Assembly: GCA_010909165.1 (NCBI GenBank) | Contig: MU008154.1 | Span: forward strand, 186,001 to 250,000 | From: Anthoceros angustus | Taxonomy: Eukaryota > Streptophyta > Anthocerotopsida > Anthocerotales > Anthocerotaceae | DNA: 64,000 nucleotides | Reading direction: 5' to 3' | Shown: positions 12,518-25,857 of the stretch, piece after piece | Layout: every line of letters starts with the position of its first letter | How positions within the stretch are numbered: the stretch's first letter is position 1 | Position numbers and translations under genes: made by a program | The notes under the pieces: generated by a model | What the model was told of the DNA's origin: nothing | The model's database searches: none | The model's input: the letters and a program-made list of their open reading frames with translations, nothing else

Positions 12518-13626
12518 GGGCAGTTTCCCAGCTCACACAAGCCCATGATTGGAAGCACTGCCGCGGTGAGTGCCAGCACGCTCTCATCCTTGGTGAAGAC
12601 ATGAGCCCATTTGTGCCGCAGAAGCGTGGTCCAAGTCACGCTCAACATGGCAATCACCAGGGCACATCCAAGAGCGACGAAGGCAGCTATCCTGGCCTTG
12701 GCTGGTCTGTTAGCTCCGAGCTCATTGCCCACCCTTGTGGACACAGAGGCGCTCAGGGTGAAGGGGAGCTGGTACATGAGGGATGTGGTCTGAATTATTA
12801 TGGCTGTGGTCGCAACCGCCACCTGCGGCTTGGGCAGATAGCCCGCCAGAATGGTCATGATCTCATACCACCACCACTCCAAGCATATGGCACAGCAGGT
12901 CGGGAAAGCTAAGCTCAGGAGAGGCCACCATTCCCTGAGCGACTGCAAGGACCATCCATCCCATGTTTTCTTGTAGACGCCGGAGACCCACAGATATCCC
13001 AACGCGAAGAACACCATGTTGAAGTTGGTCCACACAGACGCAATTGCCACCCCGGGCACCCCGAGCTTGAGGAAGAAGACCAGGAAAGCACTGAGCGGAA
13101 CATGGATGAGAACAGCCAAGGCAGAACACCATGTAAGCGGTGTGGTGATCCCCTGGGACCGCAGATATACTCTGAGCGGAAGCAGGATACTGTTGGCCAG
13201 GAGATCTGGCAACGAATAGAGGCAGTAGGTGCTGGCCACTTCCGTGATGCTGGGGTCTTGTCCAAGCGCGAGGAAGATCCTTTTAATGTTCACCCACAGG
13301 AAGGCGATAGGGAGGCAGGCCGAGAGCAACATAAAAATGGTCCGCTGCAGAGTGACTCCAAGGAGGCGCCAGTTCTGAGAGCCGTAGGCCTGGGAGCACA
13401 CAGGATCCATGCCTGAAGCCAGGCCGAAGAGCACCGAGTAGCCTGTTATATTGGTGAAGCCTACTGATAGAGCTCCCCCTGCCAGCTGCAGAGCCCCCAG
13501 CCTTCCCAAGCACAAGACTGATATCATGGTCCTCAGATACACCACGCAGTTCATGGCTGCAACCGGCACCCCGATGCCCGCCAGTTCCTTCAGCTCATCC
13601 AGAATCTGCAACAACGACAACACCAA
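12518..13626 (-). CDS. MATE/DTX efflux transporter, N-terminal two thirds
   Basis: The frame opens at the ATG complementary to 13624-13626. It encodes about 370 residues matching the plant DTX48-54 clade: [15 protein letters not shown], then [53 protein letters not shown] and [16 protein letters not shown]. The motifs CSQA.G, EWW.YE and RVGNELGA are the family's landmarks, and nine to ten membrane helices are present. The gene is intronless so far, as many members of this clade are. At 12515, just after GNCPQTT, the sequence switches at the word cagttgtct into the GC-rich repeat and the frame ends in nine foreign codons. The true continuation (TTGCGV...) is at 5180-5540. Likely a plasma- or endomembrane exporter; substrate unknown. 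Confidence 0.88.
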
Positions 13627-14080
13627 AACGGTACCACGGGATTCAATGCCTCGCCCTCCGAACCAGCCGGCAGGCAGGCAGGCAGGCAGGCAAATTCAAC
13701 AACAGTCGCAGGATTACGGTACATTGTCAATCCTTGGTTCCGGCCCCGACAATGTTAAGGATTCCGGCGGAAATCTGTGACAAATGAGCAGATTTTGCCT
13801 ACTCCCCCCGGGTGTGAGGAGAGCAAAGCGCAGAAAGTGGCAGCAGAAACGCAAGGCAGGGAAATGCACCTGAATGGGCGTCGGAAGCGAGCGCAAAGCG
13901 TCATACTCCTCCTCCTTCTTGTCGCGAGGCTTGCTGGCAGCTTGCAGATGTTGAGGGTTCCCCATTCATACGGAACCAGAGCGACGCCAATGACGAGTGT
14001 ATGAATCTTCCAGAAGGAGGCTGAGGACTTGGAGGGTAAGCGCGAGGCACAGACTCCAGACAGGTTCATGAATGGCCGGC
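13627..14080 (-). promoter_or_regulatory. 5' flank/leader of the MATE gene with a (CAGG)n run
   Basis: This is the region immediately upstream of the MATE start. It holds a (GGCA)n microsatellite at about 13668-13692 and a TCCTCCTCC tract (13906-13917) that would be purine-rich in the leader RNA. Copies at 7030-7465 and 8310-8695 keep the same order. There is no clear TATA element. I infer promoter plus 5' UTR from position only. Confidence 0.35.
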
Positions 14081-15493
14081 AAGGGACCCAGATCCGCAAG
14101 GCTTGCCTCCTACAGGAATGCGGCGAGGCAAGAAGCGCAGGAGATTTGGGAGAGGGAGAAGCAGGAGGGTCCCGGCCTCGGAAGCGAGGTGCGGAGCTGC
14201 AGGCTGGGGCTGGGGCTGGGGCTGGGGCTGGTGCGCGGGGCAGTGCTCATTCTTGAAGAAGGCGCCACGAATGCTTCAATGCTGTCCGTCGTGCAGCGGG
14301 TGCAGGGCAATAAGAGATTGAGAAGCGGAGCTGGCTGAAAGAGGAGAGGAGTGCACGCACATCTGCTGCTGCTCAGCCTTTTACACACACAACAGAGATA
14401 AACCACAGCAAGAGACAGGACAGGTGAGCAGAGAGAGTCCGGGGCGGTACAAGGCCAGAGTCCGGAGTCCACTCCACTCCACTCCAGGCCAGGCCAGCCG
14501 GGGACGGTGTAGCAGACGGAAAGCCAGAGCCGGATGGGACAAAGCGGATAAAGAGGCGGAGCAGGCCATGGCAGGCTCAGGATGAGGAGGAGCATGCATC
14601 CCGATTTCACTTGGCTCTCATCATGCCTTGGGCTTACATTTGTACAAAAGAGCGTGCATCTGTGGATGCAGAGATGCATCTCTGGATACGTATGTACACA
14701 TCACTCTCTGCCCTGCGGGATGTATGTAGATCCTGTATGCTTCGTCGGCCATGGCGGTGATTATCCTGGGGTCCCAGTCAAGTTGCTGCTCCCTGGGAAC
14801 ATGGGCCTTGCCTGTACAAAGGGACAAAGGGAGGGAGAAAAAAAGAAGACGGAAAGCAGTGGAGCAATTCACTTCGCCAATTTAATGCTGATCCAGAGCA
14901 GGCCTCAGCTCATGAGCTCCGCTTTCCCGGAGTTGCAGTACAGATTCCAGGCAGGCAAAAGAACGGCTATCGATAAAGCCTCGAGCTGCAGCGGCAAGGC
15001 GAGGCGGGACTGGGACTGAGAGGAGGCCTTACAATTCATCATTGTACAGGGCCGGGCCATGTAGGCGTCATTACAGTCTTTTTGCATCACACACACGCGC
15101 ACGCAGACTCGCATAAATTTAAGGTCAGCCAGCCAGCAGCCCAACAGGGTCCACACAAGTTCACAACCAACAGCAGTTGTGTTGCTGCCGCAGCTGCATA
15201 TGCATGGGCTCCGGCCTCCAGGTCCAGGTCAGATCACCCCATTAACGAATTTGATGCCTTCCGAGCAGGTACAGGGTGACTGAATCAACAGTTATTCACC
15301 TTCTTTGATATGCATTTGGCGTACCAAAGTACCGAGTTGAGCATACCGTCTGTACGTCCAGGGCTTCTCAGTTGTGGGCCATGACCGTCACGTGAACCAT
15401 TGGCTTTTATTGCATACATTTCTTATGACACACATCGCAGGGAATGGGAAAGACATCTCCAGCTTCCCAATGTCAACAAACACTTGATGCACT

Positions 15494-15530
15494 CCTGCCC
15501 TGCCCTGCCCTGCCCTGCCCTGCCCTGCCT
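15494..15530. repeat. CCCTG pentanucleotide array
   Basis: Six or so CCCTG units in a row. The same array with the same flanks occurs at 17724-17760, 19615-19652 and 22316-22350, and the unit number differs by one or two between copies. Confidence 0.9.
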
Positions 15531-15756
15531 TGCTTGTAGCCTGCCTGATTAACGCAACCAGCAAGCAAAGAGGAGCTGCAAGTAGCCTTGCCTGAAGGAA
15601 GCACCATCCTGGAAAGAGGTGGGGGCCAGGCTGAGGTTTACGTGGAGCTTGACAGTTTATGACTCCATTTACATACCATTGACTAAGTTGACTTGCCACC
15701 ACCAGCCCAGACGCAGCTCCAGCGGCAGCGTGCTCCGCGCTGCGCATACGGCAGAG

Positions 15757-15764
15757 GGCGAGCT

Positions 15765-15805
<41 letters not shown>

Positions 15806-15975
15806 GAGCTCCCCTTTTCCAGATTCCTTCCTTACCCCTTCCTCCTTCCTTCCTCGTCAAATCGGCAGAGCGGCCAGAGGACGGTGGCGGGAGGCGAGGC
15901 GGAGAGGCGCAGCGAGGCGAGGCGAGGCGACGCGAGGCGAGGGCGAGGGCGAGGCGAGGCGAGGCGAGGCGAGGC
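15757..15975. repeat. GGAGCC hexamer run followed by GCGAG-rich run
   Basis: About seven GGAGCC units span 15757-15806, then after 100 bp a purine-rich GGCGA/GGCGAG run spans roughly 15895-15978. The G-rich strand is the plus strand throughout. A similar (GGGGCT)n run lies at 14203-14232. All are low-complexity DNA; frames through them give Glu-Pro or Arg-rich nonsense. Confidence 0.85.
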
Positions 15976-18900
15976 GGGCGGGAAGAAGGCGGAGGGAAGC
16001 GGGCGGCCGGGAACAAGACGGTGGAGATAGAGCCGCGCTTTAAAGCCAGAGCTTGGCGAGAAGCGCGAGACGTCTCAGACGGGAGGATACAGGAAGAGAC
16101 GGAAGGGGACTCGAGAGACGCGAGAGACGCAGGAGACGCCACTCTGGAGAGAGACGAGGAGCGGAATGAAGGGGAGGTTTGCAGCAACTGCAACGCTTGC
16201 ACCGCATGCGCTGCCTTCGATAGCACTTCACTGCCTTGCCTTGGTGCAACGTGCAACAAGCAAGGTGAACGGACAATAGCGGTACACAACTATGTACATA
16301 CCACATGAATGTATGTATGTGCATACTTGTACAACGTGTCCATGCTTTCTTCCATATCCCTTCCCTTTTGCCTGCTGGTGCACGTGATGCAGTGGTTCGG
16401 TTTCATCCATGTGCTGCGTGTGCCCACCTCAGCCCTTGGAAGCATCGCCATGCTTTCGTTATGAAGGCGACGCCTGGCGGTGGGTGGACCCTCTTCCCTC
16501 TTCTCTTCCCTCTTTCTCCGGGCCTTGAATCTCTTCCTTTCCAGCTTTTGTTGCTGTAATCTTGTGATTTATTACTGCTTGTATGGTAAGAAACCGCTCC
16601 GCAGATTGCAAGAGAAAAGCTGCAGAGCCAACAGTCTCCATTGGCTTGGACAAAGGCGGTCAGGTTCTATCCTGGGCTCTCTCTCACACTGCTCTTCTTT
16701 CTCCTTCTTTTGTAAAACCACTATTGGTCTCTGCGTGCTGCTGCTGAATCGAGTGCTCTGGCACACAGGGGCTGGGCTGGCTGCTTTCGTTTGATTTGGG
16801 GGCAGACAAAAGCATGAGGCGAGGGTGATTCCTGGAAGGTCCTCAGGGGTTGCCCACTCCATGGATCTGCCCCGGTGGGAATGTGGATTATGGCGCAGTA
16901 GGTGGGCGGAATTAGACTGGCGGCCCAAAGCTGGCCGCAGGATTACAAAGGCTTGTGGGTGTGTGTGTGTGTGTGGGTACCGGTGGGACCGGTGCATTTT
17001 AGAATACATGCTGCAACACGCAAGTTGCAGCAAGGCACGCACATCAGGCAGCTTGTTGAACCCAGATGCCCCTGCGCATTACAGGACAAGTCGGGTGTCA
17101 CTGTGCAGATACCTTGCAGCTGCAGCAGGCTGCTGGGCTGCACCTTGATGTGGGCTTTGTTTTTCCTCGCTTCCAGCATTGATTGGCACACTGCTACGGC
17201 GCTAACTGCACAGTAGCCAGATTTGGGATGTCTGCTGACGTGTGGGCTTTGATGGATGGAATGTTGGTTGCCTTGATTCGTGAATCAACAAAGATCAAGC
17301 CCTGTAAAGGATACCACTGTGTGTGGTGAGCGTGGCCTGGCCTGACAAATGGAGCAGCCATGCCAGCAGCCCAACAGGGTCCACACAAGTTCACAACCAA
17401 CAGCAGTTGTGTTGCTGCCGCAGCTGCATATGCATGGGCTCCGGCCTCCAGGTCCAGGTCAGATCACCCCATTAACGAATTTGATGCCTTCCGAGCAGGT
17501 ACAGGGTGACTGAATCAACAGTTATTCACCTTCTTTGATATGCATTTGGCGTACCAAAGTACCGAGTTGAGCATACCGTCTGTACGTCCAGGGCTTCTCA
17601 GTTGTGGGCCATGACCGTCACGTGAACCATTGGCTTTTATTGCATACATTTCTTATGACACACATCGCAGGGAATGGGAAAGACATCTCCAGCTTCCCAA
17701 TGTCAACAAACACTTGATGCACTCCTGCCCTGCCCTGCCCTGCCCTGCCCTGCCCTGCCTTGCTTGTAGCCTGCCTGATTAACGCAACCAGCAAGCAAAG
17801 AGGAGCTGCAAGTAGCCTTGCCTGAAGGAAGCGGGACTGGAAATAACCCACACGCGCACAAAGCGATGTCGCGCCTTCCTTCTCTCTCTAAGGGGCTCCG
17901 AGGAGAGGGGGCAGCAGGATGGCGGAATGCGGGGCGTCAGGAGCCGGGAGTCAGGACAAAACGAGAAGGACTCCGGACTCCGGAGCCCTGCAAAGCGCAC
18001 AGGCAGTCAGATTTGTGCTGTCCAGACACGTGTCCACCCAGGGTATGTACATATGTACGTAGGTATGTATGTATGTATGTATCCATGTTCTGTACGTGTC
18101 TGTTCTGTGTACAGGATGTGGATCATGCTCAGGCTTTCTATGTCAAAGAGGAGTTAGGTTTGGAGGCAGCTGGGAGGCGTCCTGTCCCCGGTGTCGCAGT
18201 CGCCACCCTGGATCCAAGCCCGGCCACGGCAACGTAGGGCTGGGGCCTGGGGGCACATCACCGACACCCTTCCCTCGACAGGGGGAAGCACAGTTGTCTC
18301 GTGTAGCCTCTGCGCCACAGTTGTCCTGTCTTGGGATTTCCAAGGGAGATTCTTATGCCCCGCCGGGTTCCTTTTCGAGTTTTGTGGCCCTTTCATATTC
18401 GTATTTGCAGCTTCATGGGAGATGGGAGATGGGAGATGGGAGTGGGCGGCAATGGTCTGCCTGCATGCGTGTAGGGTTTGGCGTGATATTTACATGTCAG
18501 GCTTGCCGGCAGCACACGCCAGGGGCGGCGAGGGCAGGGGGATGCATGGATCATCCAATGGCAATGCAATGCAACGCCGTTGGGTGTTACCGCTGGCTGT
18601 CATCTTGGATTAGGTCTTGGAGCTTAGGTATGTACATACAGTGTGTCTATGGATGTTGCTCTGGACATGCATGGATGGTGCCAGAAGGCTGCAGAGCTAC
18701 ATATGGCAGGCGGGTACAATTTCCTCCTTTTGCTGCCGTTACGGCTCCAGAAGATATGATCCTCTGTCGCCTTCTGACGTCGGAGCAGGCCATGGCAGGC
18801 TCGGGATGAGGAGGAGCATGCATCCCGATTTCACTTGGCTCTCATCATGCCTTGGGCTTACATTTGTACAAAAGAGCGTGCATCTGTGGATGCAGAGATG

Positions 18901-21900
18901 CATCTCTGGATACGTATGTACACATCACTCTCTGCCCTGCGGGATGTATGTAGATCCTGTATGCTTCGTCGGCCATGGCGGTGATTATCCTGGGGTCCCA
19001 GTCAAGTTGCTGCTCCCTGGGAACATGGGCCTTGCCTGTACAAAGGGACAAAGGGAGGGATGTATATTGTATGCATATTTGTGTAGACGGGGAACAGTAT
19101 GTCGGGGGCGAGCCGGCTGCCCTCGTGTTGTGAACAGCGCATGCAGCGGCAAGGCGTGGTGGGGACGGGGGAAGGGGCGAGGGGATTGGGGGCAGCAAAG
19201 TCTTTGTTGATGGGTGGACTGGACGGGACTGGCCTGGACTGGCCAGGCCTGGTGACAGGATGACACACAAGTTGGCCGAGGGCAGTAGTTCAGCACTAGC
19301 GTACCACCAACTGGCCACCTCTGCTTGCACTTCCAGCGGGAATCCCAACATTGTTTCTATTCGGATATTGACGAATATAAAGGAGCAGGTACAGGGTGAC
19401 TGAATCAACAGTTATTCACCTTCTTTGATATGCATTTGGCGTACCAAAGTACCGAGTTGAGCATACCGTCTGTACGTCCAGGGCTTCTCAGTTGTGGGCC
19501 ATGACCGTCACGTGAACCATTTGGCTTTTATTGCATACATTTCTTATGACACACATCGCAGGGAATGGGAAAGACATCTCCAGCTTCCCAATGTCAACAA
19601 ACACTTGATGCACTCCCTGCCCTGCCCTGCCCTGCCCTGCCCTGCCCTGCCTTGCTTGTAGCCTGCCTGATTAACGCAACCAGCAAGCAAAGAGAGCTAC
19701 ACAAGCGAAGTAGCCTTGCCTGAAGGAAGCACCATCCTGGAAAGAGGTGGGGGGGGGCCGGGCTCCGAGGTTTACGTGGAGCTTGACAGTTTATGACTCC
19801 ATTTACATACCATTGACTAAGTTGACTTGCCACCACCCAGAACAATATGCTGTTGTTGTTGTCGATGGTGTGGTGATGAAGCAGATTTACAGGAACCGAC
19901 CGGCGACATGTTTGTTTCCTCATGAAGAGCACGCCAACACACATAAACAGCATGGGCTTGTTATGTTGTAGCTACGATCATGTAATGCTTGCTGCAGGAT
20001 ATGGTCTCCGACTGGATATCTGAGTAGGAGAATATTTGCCCTTGCCCTGTTGTGGTCCCCTTGTTCAATGTGTCGTGGGCACCAGCATCCAGCTTGGTGA
20101 TGTAACATGGCTGTACCCGCAAGCACCCAAAATATGGTAAAAGGGTTCGGTGCTAGCTAGACATTCTCGGATTTCGTTTCTAACAGTCTGTTTCCACGAA
20201 TCTAAAGGGGACAGGTATTGCAGTAGTACGCATATCTATGTTGGGCCTTGGCCCTTGGCCCTGGGCATGTGTGTGTACATGGATGTGGAACATGCTCAGG
20301 CTTTCTATGTCAAAAGAGGAGTTAGGTTTGGAGGCTTGGAGGCTTGGACTCTTTGGAATTCCAACGCCAGCCCAGCCAGCCGGCGGGCCATGCCCCATAT
20401 CTACCCATATCACCGCATTCGCTCTTCTGGACCCGGCTCCCAGTTGCCAGCCACTGTTAGGTAAGCCAGTTGAGGTGACAAATTACGGAGCTTGTTAGAA
20501 TCTGGCATTGTTCGGACTCCGCTGCTGCCATCATGGCATGTGACGCACCCACAGGCACTTGTAGGCAACCTGTGCTGGGGGGTGACAGGCTCCAACGCAT
20601 CCTGGATGCATTTATGGTGATAAGTCAGGTATGTTATGTAAGCAAGCAAGCTGGGTCCTTCACGCATGCCTGCAGAATCTCATCACGCCGTTGCCCATCT
20701 GGTCCTTGCCATTTGACCGCCTAATAAAAGGTTTGCAGCAACTGCAACGCTTGCACCGCATGCGCTGCCTTCGATAGCACTTCACTGCCTTGCCTTGGTG
20801 CAACGTGCAACAAGCAAGGTGAACGGACAGCTAGCGGTACACAACTATGTACATACCACATGAATGTATGTATGTGCATACTTGTACAACGTGTCCATGC
20901 TTTCTTCCATATCCCTTCCCTTTTGCCTGCTGGTGCACGTGATGCAGTGGTTCGGTTTCATCCATGTGCTGCGTGTGCCCACCTCAGCCCTTGGAAGCAT
21001 CGCCATGCTTTCGTTATGAAGGCGACGCCTGGCGGTGGGTGGACCCTCTTCCCTCTTCTCTTCCCTCTTTCTCCGGGCCTTGAATCTCTTCCTTTCCAGC
21101 TTTTGTTGCTGTAATCTTGTGATTTATTACTGCTTGTATGGTAAGAAACCGCTCCCGCAGATTGCAAGAGAAAAAGCTGCAGAGCCAACGGTCTCCATTG
21201 GCTTGGACAAAGGCGGTCAGGTTCTATCCTGGGCTCTCTCTCACGCACTGCTCTTCTTTCTCCTTCTTTTTGTAAAACCACTATTGGTCTCTGCGTGTGC
21301 TGCTGCTGAATCGAGTGCTCTGGCACACAGGGGGCTGGGCTGGCTGCTTTCGTTTGATTTGGGGGCAGACAAAAGCATGAGGCGAGGGGTGATTCCTGGA
21401 AGGTCCTCAGGGGTTGCCCCACTCCATGGATCTGCCCCGGTGGGAATGTGGATTATGGCGCAGTAGGTGGGCGGAAATTAGACTGGCGGCCCAAAGCTGG
21501 CCGCGGGATTACAAAGGCTTGTGGGTGTGTGTGTGTGTGTGCGTGTGGGTACCGGTGGGACCGGTGCATTTTTAGAATACATGCTGCAACACGCAAGTTG
21601 CAGCAAGGCACGCACATCAGGCAGCTTGTTGAACCCAGATGCCCCTGCGCATTACAGGACAAGTCGGGTGTCACTGTGCAGATACCTTGCAGCTGCAGCA
21701 GGCTGCTGGGCGTGGCTGCACCTTGATGTGGGCTTTGTTTTTTCCCTCGCTTCCAGCATTGATTGGCACTTGGCTACGGCGCTAACTGCACAGTAGCCAG
21801 ATTTGGGATGTCTGCTGACGTGTGGGCTTTGATGGATGGAATGTTGGTTGCCTTGATTCGTGAATCAACAAAGATCAAGCCCTGTAAAAGGATACCACTG

Positions 21901-23325
21901 TGTGTGGTGAGAGCGTGGCCTGGCCTGACAAATGGAGCAGCCATGCCAGCAGCCCAACAGGGTCCACACAAGTTCACAACCAACAGCAGTTGTGTTGCTG
22001 CCGCAGCTGCATATGCATGGGCTCCGGCCTCCAGGTCCAGGTCAGATCACCCCATTAACGAATTTGATGCCTTCCGAGAGCAGGTACAGGGTGACTGAAT
22101 CAACAGTTATTCACCTTCTTTGATATGCATTTGGCGTACCAAAGTACCGAGTTGAGCATACCGTCTGTACTTACGTCCAGGGCTTCTCTCAGTTGTGGGC
22201 CATGACCGTCACGTGAACCATTTGGCTTTTATTGCATACATTTCTTATGACACACATCGCAGGGAATGGGAAAGACATCTCCAGCTTCCCAATGTCAACA
22301 AACACTTGATGCACTCCCTGCCCTGCCCTGCCCTGCCCTGCCCTGCCTTGCTTGTAGCCTGCCTGATTAACGCAACCAGCAAGCAAAGAGAGCTACACAA
22401 GCGAAGTAGCCTTGCCTGAAGGAAGCACCATCCTGGAAAGAGGTGGGGGGGGGCCGGGCTCCGAGGTTTACGTGGAGCTTGACAGTTTATGACTCCATTT
22501 ACATACCATTGACTAAGTTGACTTGCCACCACCCAGAACAATATGCTGTTGTTGTTGTCGATGGTGTGGTGATGAAGCAGATTTACAGGAACCGACCGGC
22601 GACATGTTTGTTTCCTCATGAAGAGCACGCCAACACCAACACACATAAACAGCATGGGCTTGTTATGTTGTAGCTACGATCATGTAATGCTTGCTGCAGG
22701 ATATGGTCTCCGACTGGATATCTGAGTAGGAGAATATTTGCCCTTGCCCTGTTGTGGTCCCCTTGTTCAATGTGTCGTGGGCACCAGCATCCAGCTTGGT
22801 GATGTAACATGGCTGTACCCGCAAGCACCCAAAATATGGTAAAAGGGTTCGGTGCTAGCTAGACATTCTCGGATTTCGTTTCTAACAGTCTGTTTCCACG
22901 AATCTAAAGGGGACAGGTATTGCAGTAGTACGCATATCTATGTTGGGCCTTGGCCCCTTGGCCCTGGGCATGTGTGTGTGTACATGGATGTGGAACATGC
23001 TCGGGCTTTCTATGTCAAAAGAGGAGTTAGGTTTGGAGGCTTGGAGGCTTGGACTCTTTGGAGCCATGCCTGCCTTGCCTGTGTGGCCTGACTGCCTGAC
23101 AAAGCTACCGCCACCGAGGAGAGATGGCTGGAGCCGGAGGCGAAGCCGGAGCAAGACAAGTTGGCAGCTGTGAGATGCACACATTTCCACTCACTTTACA
23201 GTTGGTTTCCCGGTAGCAAAGGACACCTGCTGTGCAGCTTTTCCGAGCACCAGGCCTTTGGCAGAAATTCAACACACCCAGCCCAGTATTCCTTCCTTTG
23301 ATGCACCTGACTGCCAGGCAAGCTC

Positions 23326-23540
23326 ACCTCCATGGACAAGCATCATGGTCAAGACAGCCCTAAGATTCCTCTCAACCTCGTGGCTGGAAAATATATTATT
23401 TAGTGACACTAAATTCAAGAATATCAAAACAATTGGAATACATAAAGTGGTACAATAAAATGAGCTGGTACTTATCATGTATCATCGTGGTTGTGATGCA
23501 CACGCTTTGAGTTACCATGGTTGGGCATAGTCCATGGAAC
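23326..23540. repeat. 215-bp dispersed repeat, copy 1
   Basis: An AT-rich segment starting CTCCATGGACAAG and ending TAGTCCATGGA recurs at 27314-27527. Copy 1 reads CCTCGTGG and CATCGTGG where copy 2 reads CCTCTGTGG and CATCAGTAG, and A-runs are shorter by one or two. Both ends carry the palindromic word TCCATGGA. No protein is recognised. Confidence 0.85.
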
Positions 23541-25857
23541 TGGATGCTCGCAGGACATGCACAGGGAAGGGGCCTGTTCCAGAACTGCACACCTACCTAC
23601 TACATATGCCCTGGGGCCATGTCCAGCCCCTCTCGAGGTGCGTGATCCCAGGCTGCTCTTCCTTTTGTGCATACCACGTGCAGGCCTCCCTAACTGCTCC
23701 TGCTCCTGCTCCTGCTTCTGTATCTGCATATGCTTCTGCATCCGCGGCTGCGGTCTAGCACACAGCAGAGGATCCAGCTCTCAGGTACTACTGTTTACTG
23801 TCTTGCATTGCAGCAGGGACCAAAGTTCCAAACCCTTTGGTTGGCTCAACACCGATCACACAAGCAAGCCATAGGCAGATAACATCCCAGCTATCATCCC
23901 TCCCCCTCCTCCAGGTGGCACCACATCCCAGCTATCATCCCTCCTCCTCCTCCAGGTGGCACCACATCCGTCACTGGAAGCATGGAATAGAGTCCAGGCC
24001 AACAGTCATGACTGCCTTCAGATCGCCGCCCCACGCAATAGTTTACTCATTCCCCGATTGCAGATCTGCTTTACGCTGTACTGCAATGACATTGTGTGGC
24101 CTCTCGCAGAAATACGAAGGACATAGCTGACAAAGCTCAACGCTCTAGAGAGAGCCTGCCTGTCAGGGCAGCCGCTTTGCTGTGCTGTTCTCTAGACTGC
24201 TCTGCTGTGGCCTACCCTGTGCACGGTGATGAGAGCCTGCCCTGCCCTGGCCTGCCCTGCTCGGCTCATGCTGTGCTGGGGGCGTGCTTTTCTTCCGACA
24301 AAAGTGGTCCAGTCGAAGCAAAGGCCAAGCCCAGCACCAGCCCACGCAAGCAAATCCTTCCTTGCTACTCATCCGGATCCTAAGTCCTGCCCCTCCTACA
24401 CTAATCACAAGCCGGTCAGCCAGAGTCTTTGACCCTCAAGGACACACTAATCACCACCCCTTTGTATTCTATCCGACGACCGCAGCTCCCCAAGGGGGAC
24501 CACACACCTTTCGTTGCCTGTACTTTCCTAGAAGCCAGCGAGCTGCTTGTCTTCCCCACAAAGGTGACCAGTGGCCTTTTTTACTGCGATCACGCCTTTG
24601 CTCTCCATTATTGTGCCCTCAATCCTCGACGTACGCAAGTACAGCATGGTGTTGGACTGGGCTGAACTAGACTGCACTGGTCACTGATGAGCACTGGTAT
24701 GCCTGTAACTGAAAACCGGCTGACTCCGTCCACTGCTGTTTGTTCTCCTTGTGCTCCTCCTCTTATCAGGCATTGCAGGAGCAACAGCTACTGGGAAGGA
24801 AGGCTTGTTGCTCCTCGCCAGAGCAACAGCTACTGGGAAGGAAGGCTTGTTGCTCCTCGCCAGAGCAACGCACTGGGAGGAAAACGTAGATGAGACATGT
24901 ATCTATCTGCCTGCACACTACGTAGAACTTACTGCTTGATGTTGCAACCAACTACCCACAAAGGAGGAGTGCCCTGTCGAGTAGAAAGAAAAGGTTATCC
25001 GAGGACAGATGCGGATCAGGTCCCCTGAGGTCAGTGAAACCGGCGCCCGCGCCGGCTTCAAACCTCATCTTGTCGTAACAGCACATGCCGGCTTCAATGT
25101 TGCATCTGTCCGTGACAAAGCATCAGATTCTGTGACGTGATGATCCCACTTCTCATTAGCGGAGTGCTGTTCATGCTGTTTGGCACCGGCCCCAACTCCC
25201 AAGTTCCAACAGGCGTGCTTCGGCAGGAAGGTTGTGTAGACGACCGACGAATAGGCATCCACCGTTCCATTTGCAAGTGAAACGATGTGGGTCCTGGGAA
25301 CCTTCACAACGAGGGAAGTGTTTGCCTGTCAAACACTTTGTCTGAAAGCAGCCATGGGGACAACCGTGTTCTTCTCAACCTCTGAGAGGTGGTTAATTTG
25401 GACTTGGTCTCTGCTCTAAGCCACCCAAACGGAATCGACTTTCGTCCTCTGATGCACAGGAGCGAGGCCAGTCCAGGTCAAGGCAAAGGCCCTTGCCTTG
25501 AAGTCGGGCACCATGGGCCCAGGCTCCTAAAAGGCGCACCTGCCAGAAGCTTTAGCCCCGTGTATGACCTTCAGTATACAATGAGCAAATGACATAAAGA
25601 CTCATCCTTTCCTTAACACCCTTGTCGACAGGAGGTCACAAGACCACATAGTGCTGTGTTCAACTTCAGTCATCGATGGCCCATCCCTAGCCCCTCTGCG
25701 GTCGAAGCTGCAAACAAAAACATCCACGTGCACTTGCAAGTCAGTTCTGGGCCGGGTTGCTATCTCAAACTTGGAAATGATCAAGAGAAGCTTACAAGGT
25801 AAACAAGTCGGCAGACAGAAGATGACCTGCTAACAATTTCGGACATCTGTGCGCAAC
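23541..25857. other. Intergenic DNA with two short tandem duplications
   Basis: A 41-bp unit is duplicated at 23882-23963 and a 42-bp unit at 24780-24863, the latter with part of a third unit. Minor CCTG-rich sequence lies at 24236-24260. No coding sequence is recognised on either strand. The right end (25400-25857) is immediately downstream of the bL17 stop codon and probably includes its 3' UTR. Confidence 0.5.

Larger units (their letters stand above)
14081..23325. repeat. Non-coding mosaic of reused GC-rich segments
   Basis: No gene is recognisable in this 9 kb. It consists of a few segments reused in order. 15130-15610 recurs at 17360-17825, 19380-19740 (part) and 21945-22440. 16175-17365 recurs at 20725-21950. 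18780-19065 recurs at 14560-14835. 19380-20340 recurs at 22085-23060. 10865-11585 recurs at 18165-18800. Copies differ by single tandem-unit or homopolymer steps. GT repeats (16957-16974 and 21521-21546), CCCTG arrays and GGAGCC runs are embedded. It may be long leader, intron or intergenic DNA. Confidence 0.7.

Noticed and set aside
15619-16308. 229-codon frame rich in Glu, Pro and Arg (and its antisense partner)
   Set aside because: It is a translation of GGAGCC and GCGAG simple repeats; both strands are open and no domain is present.
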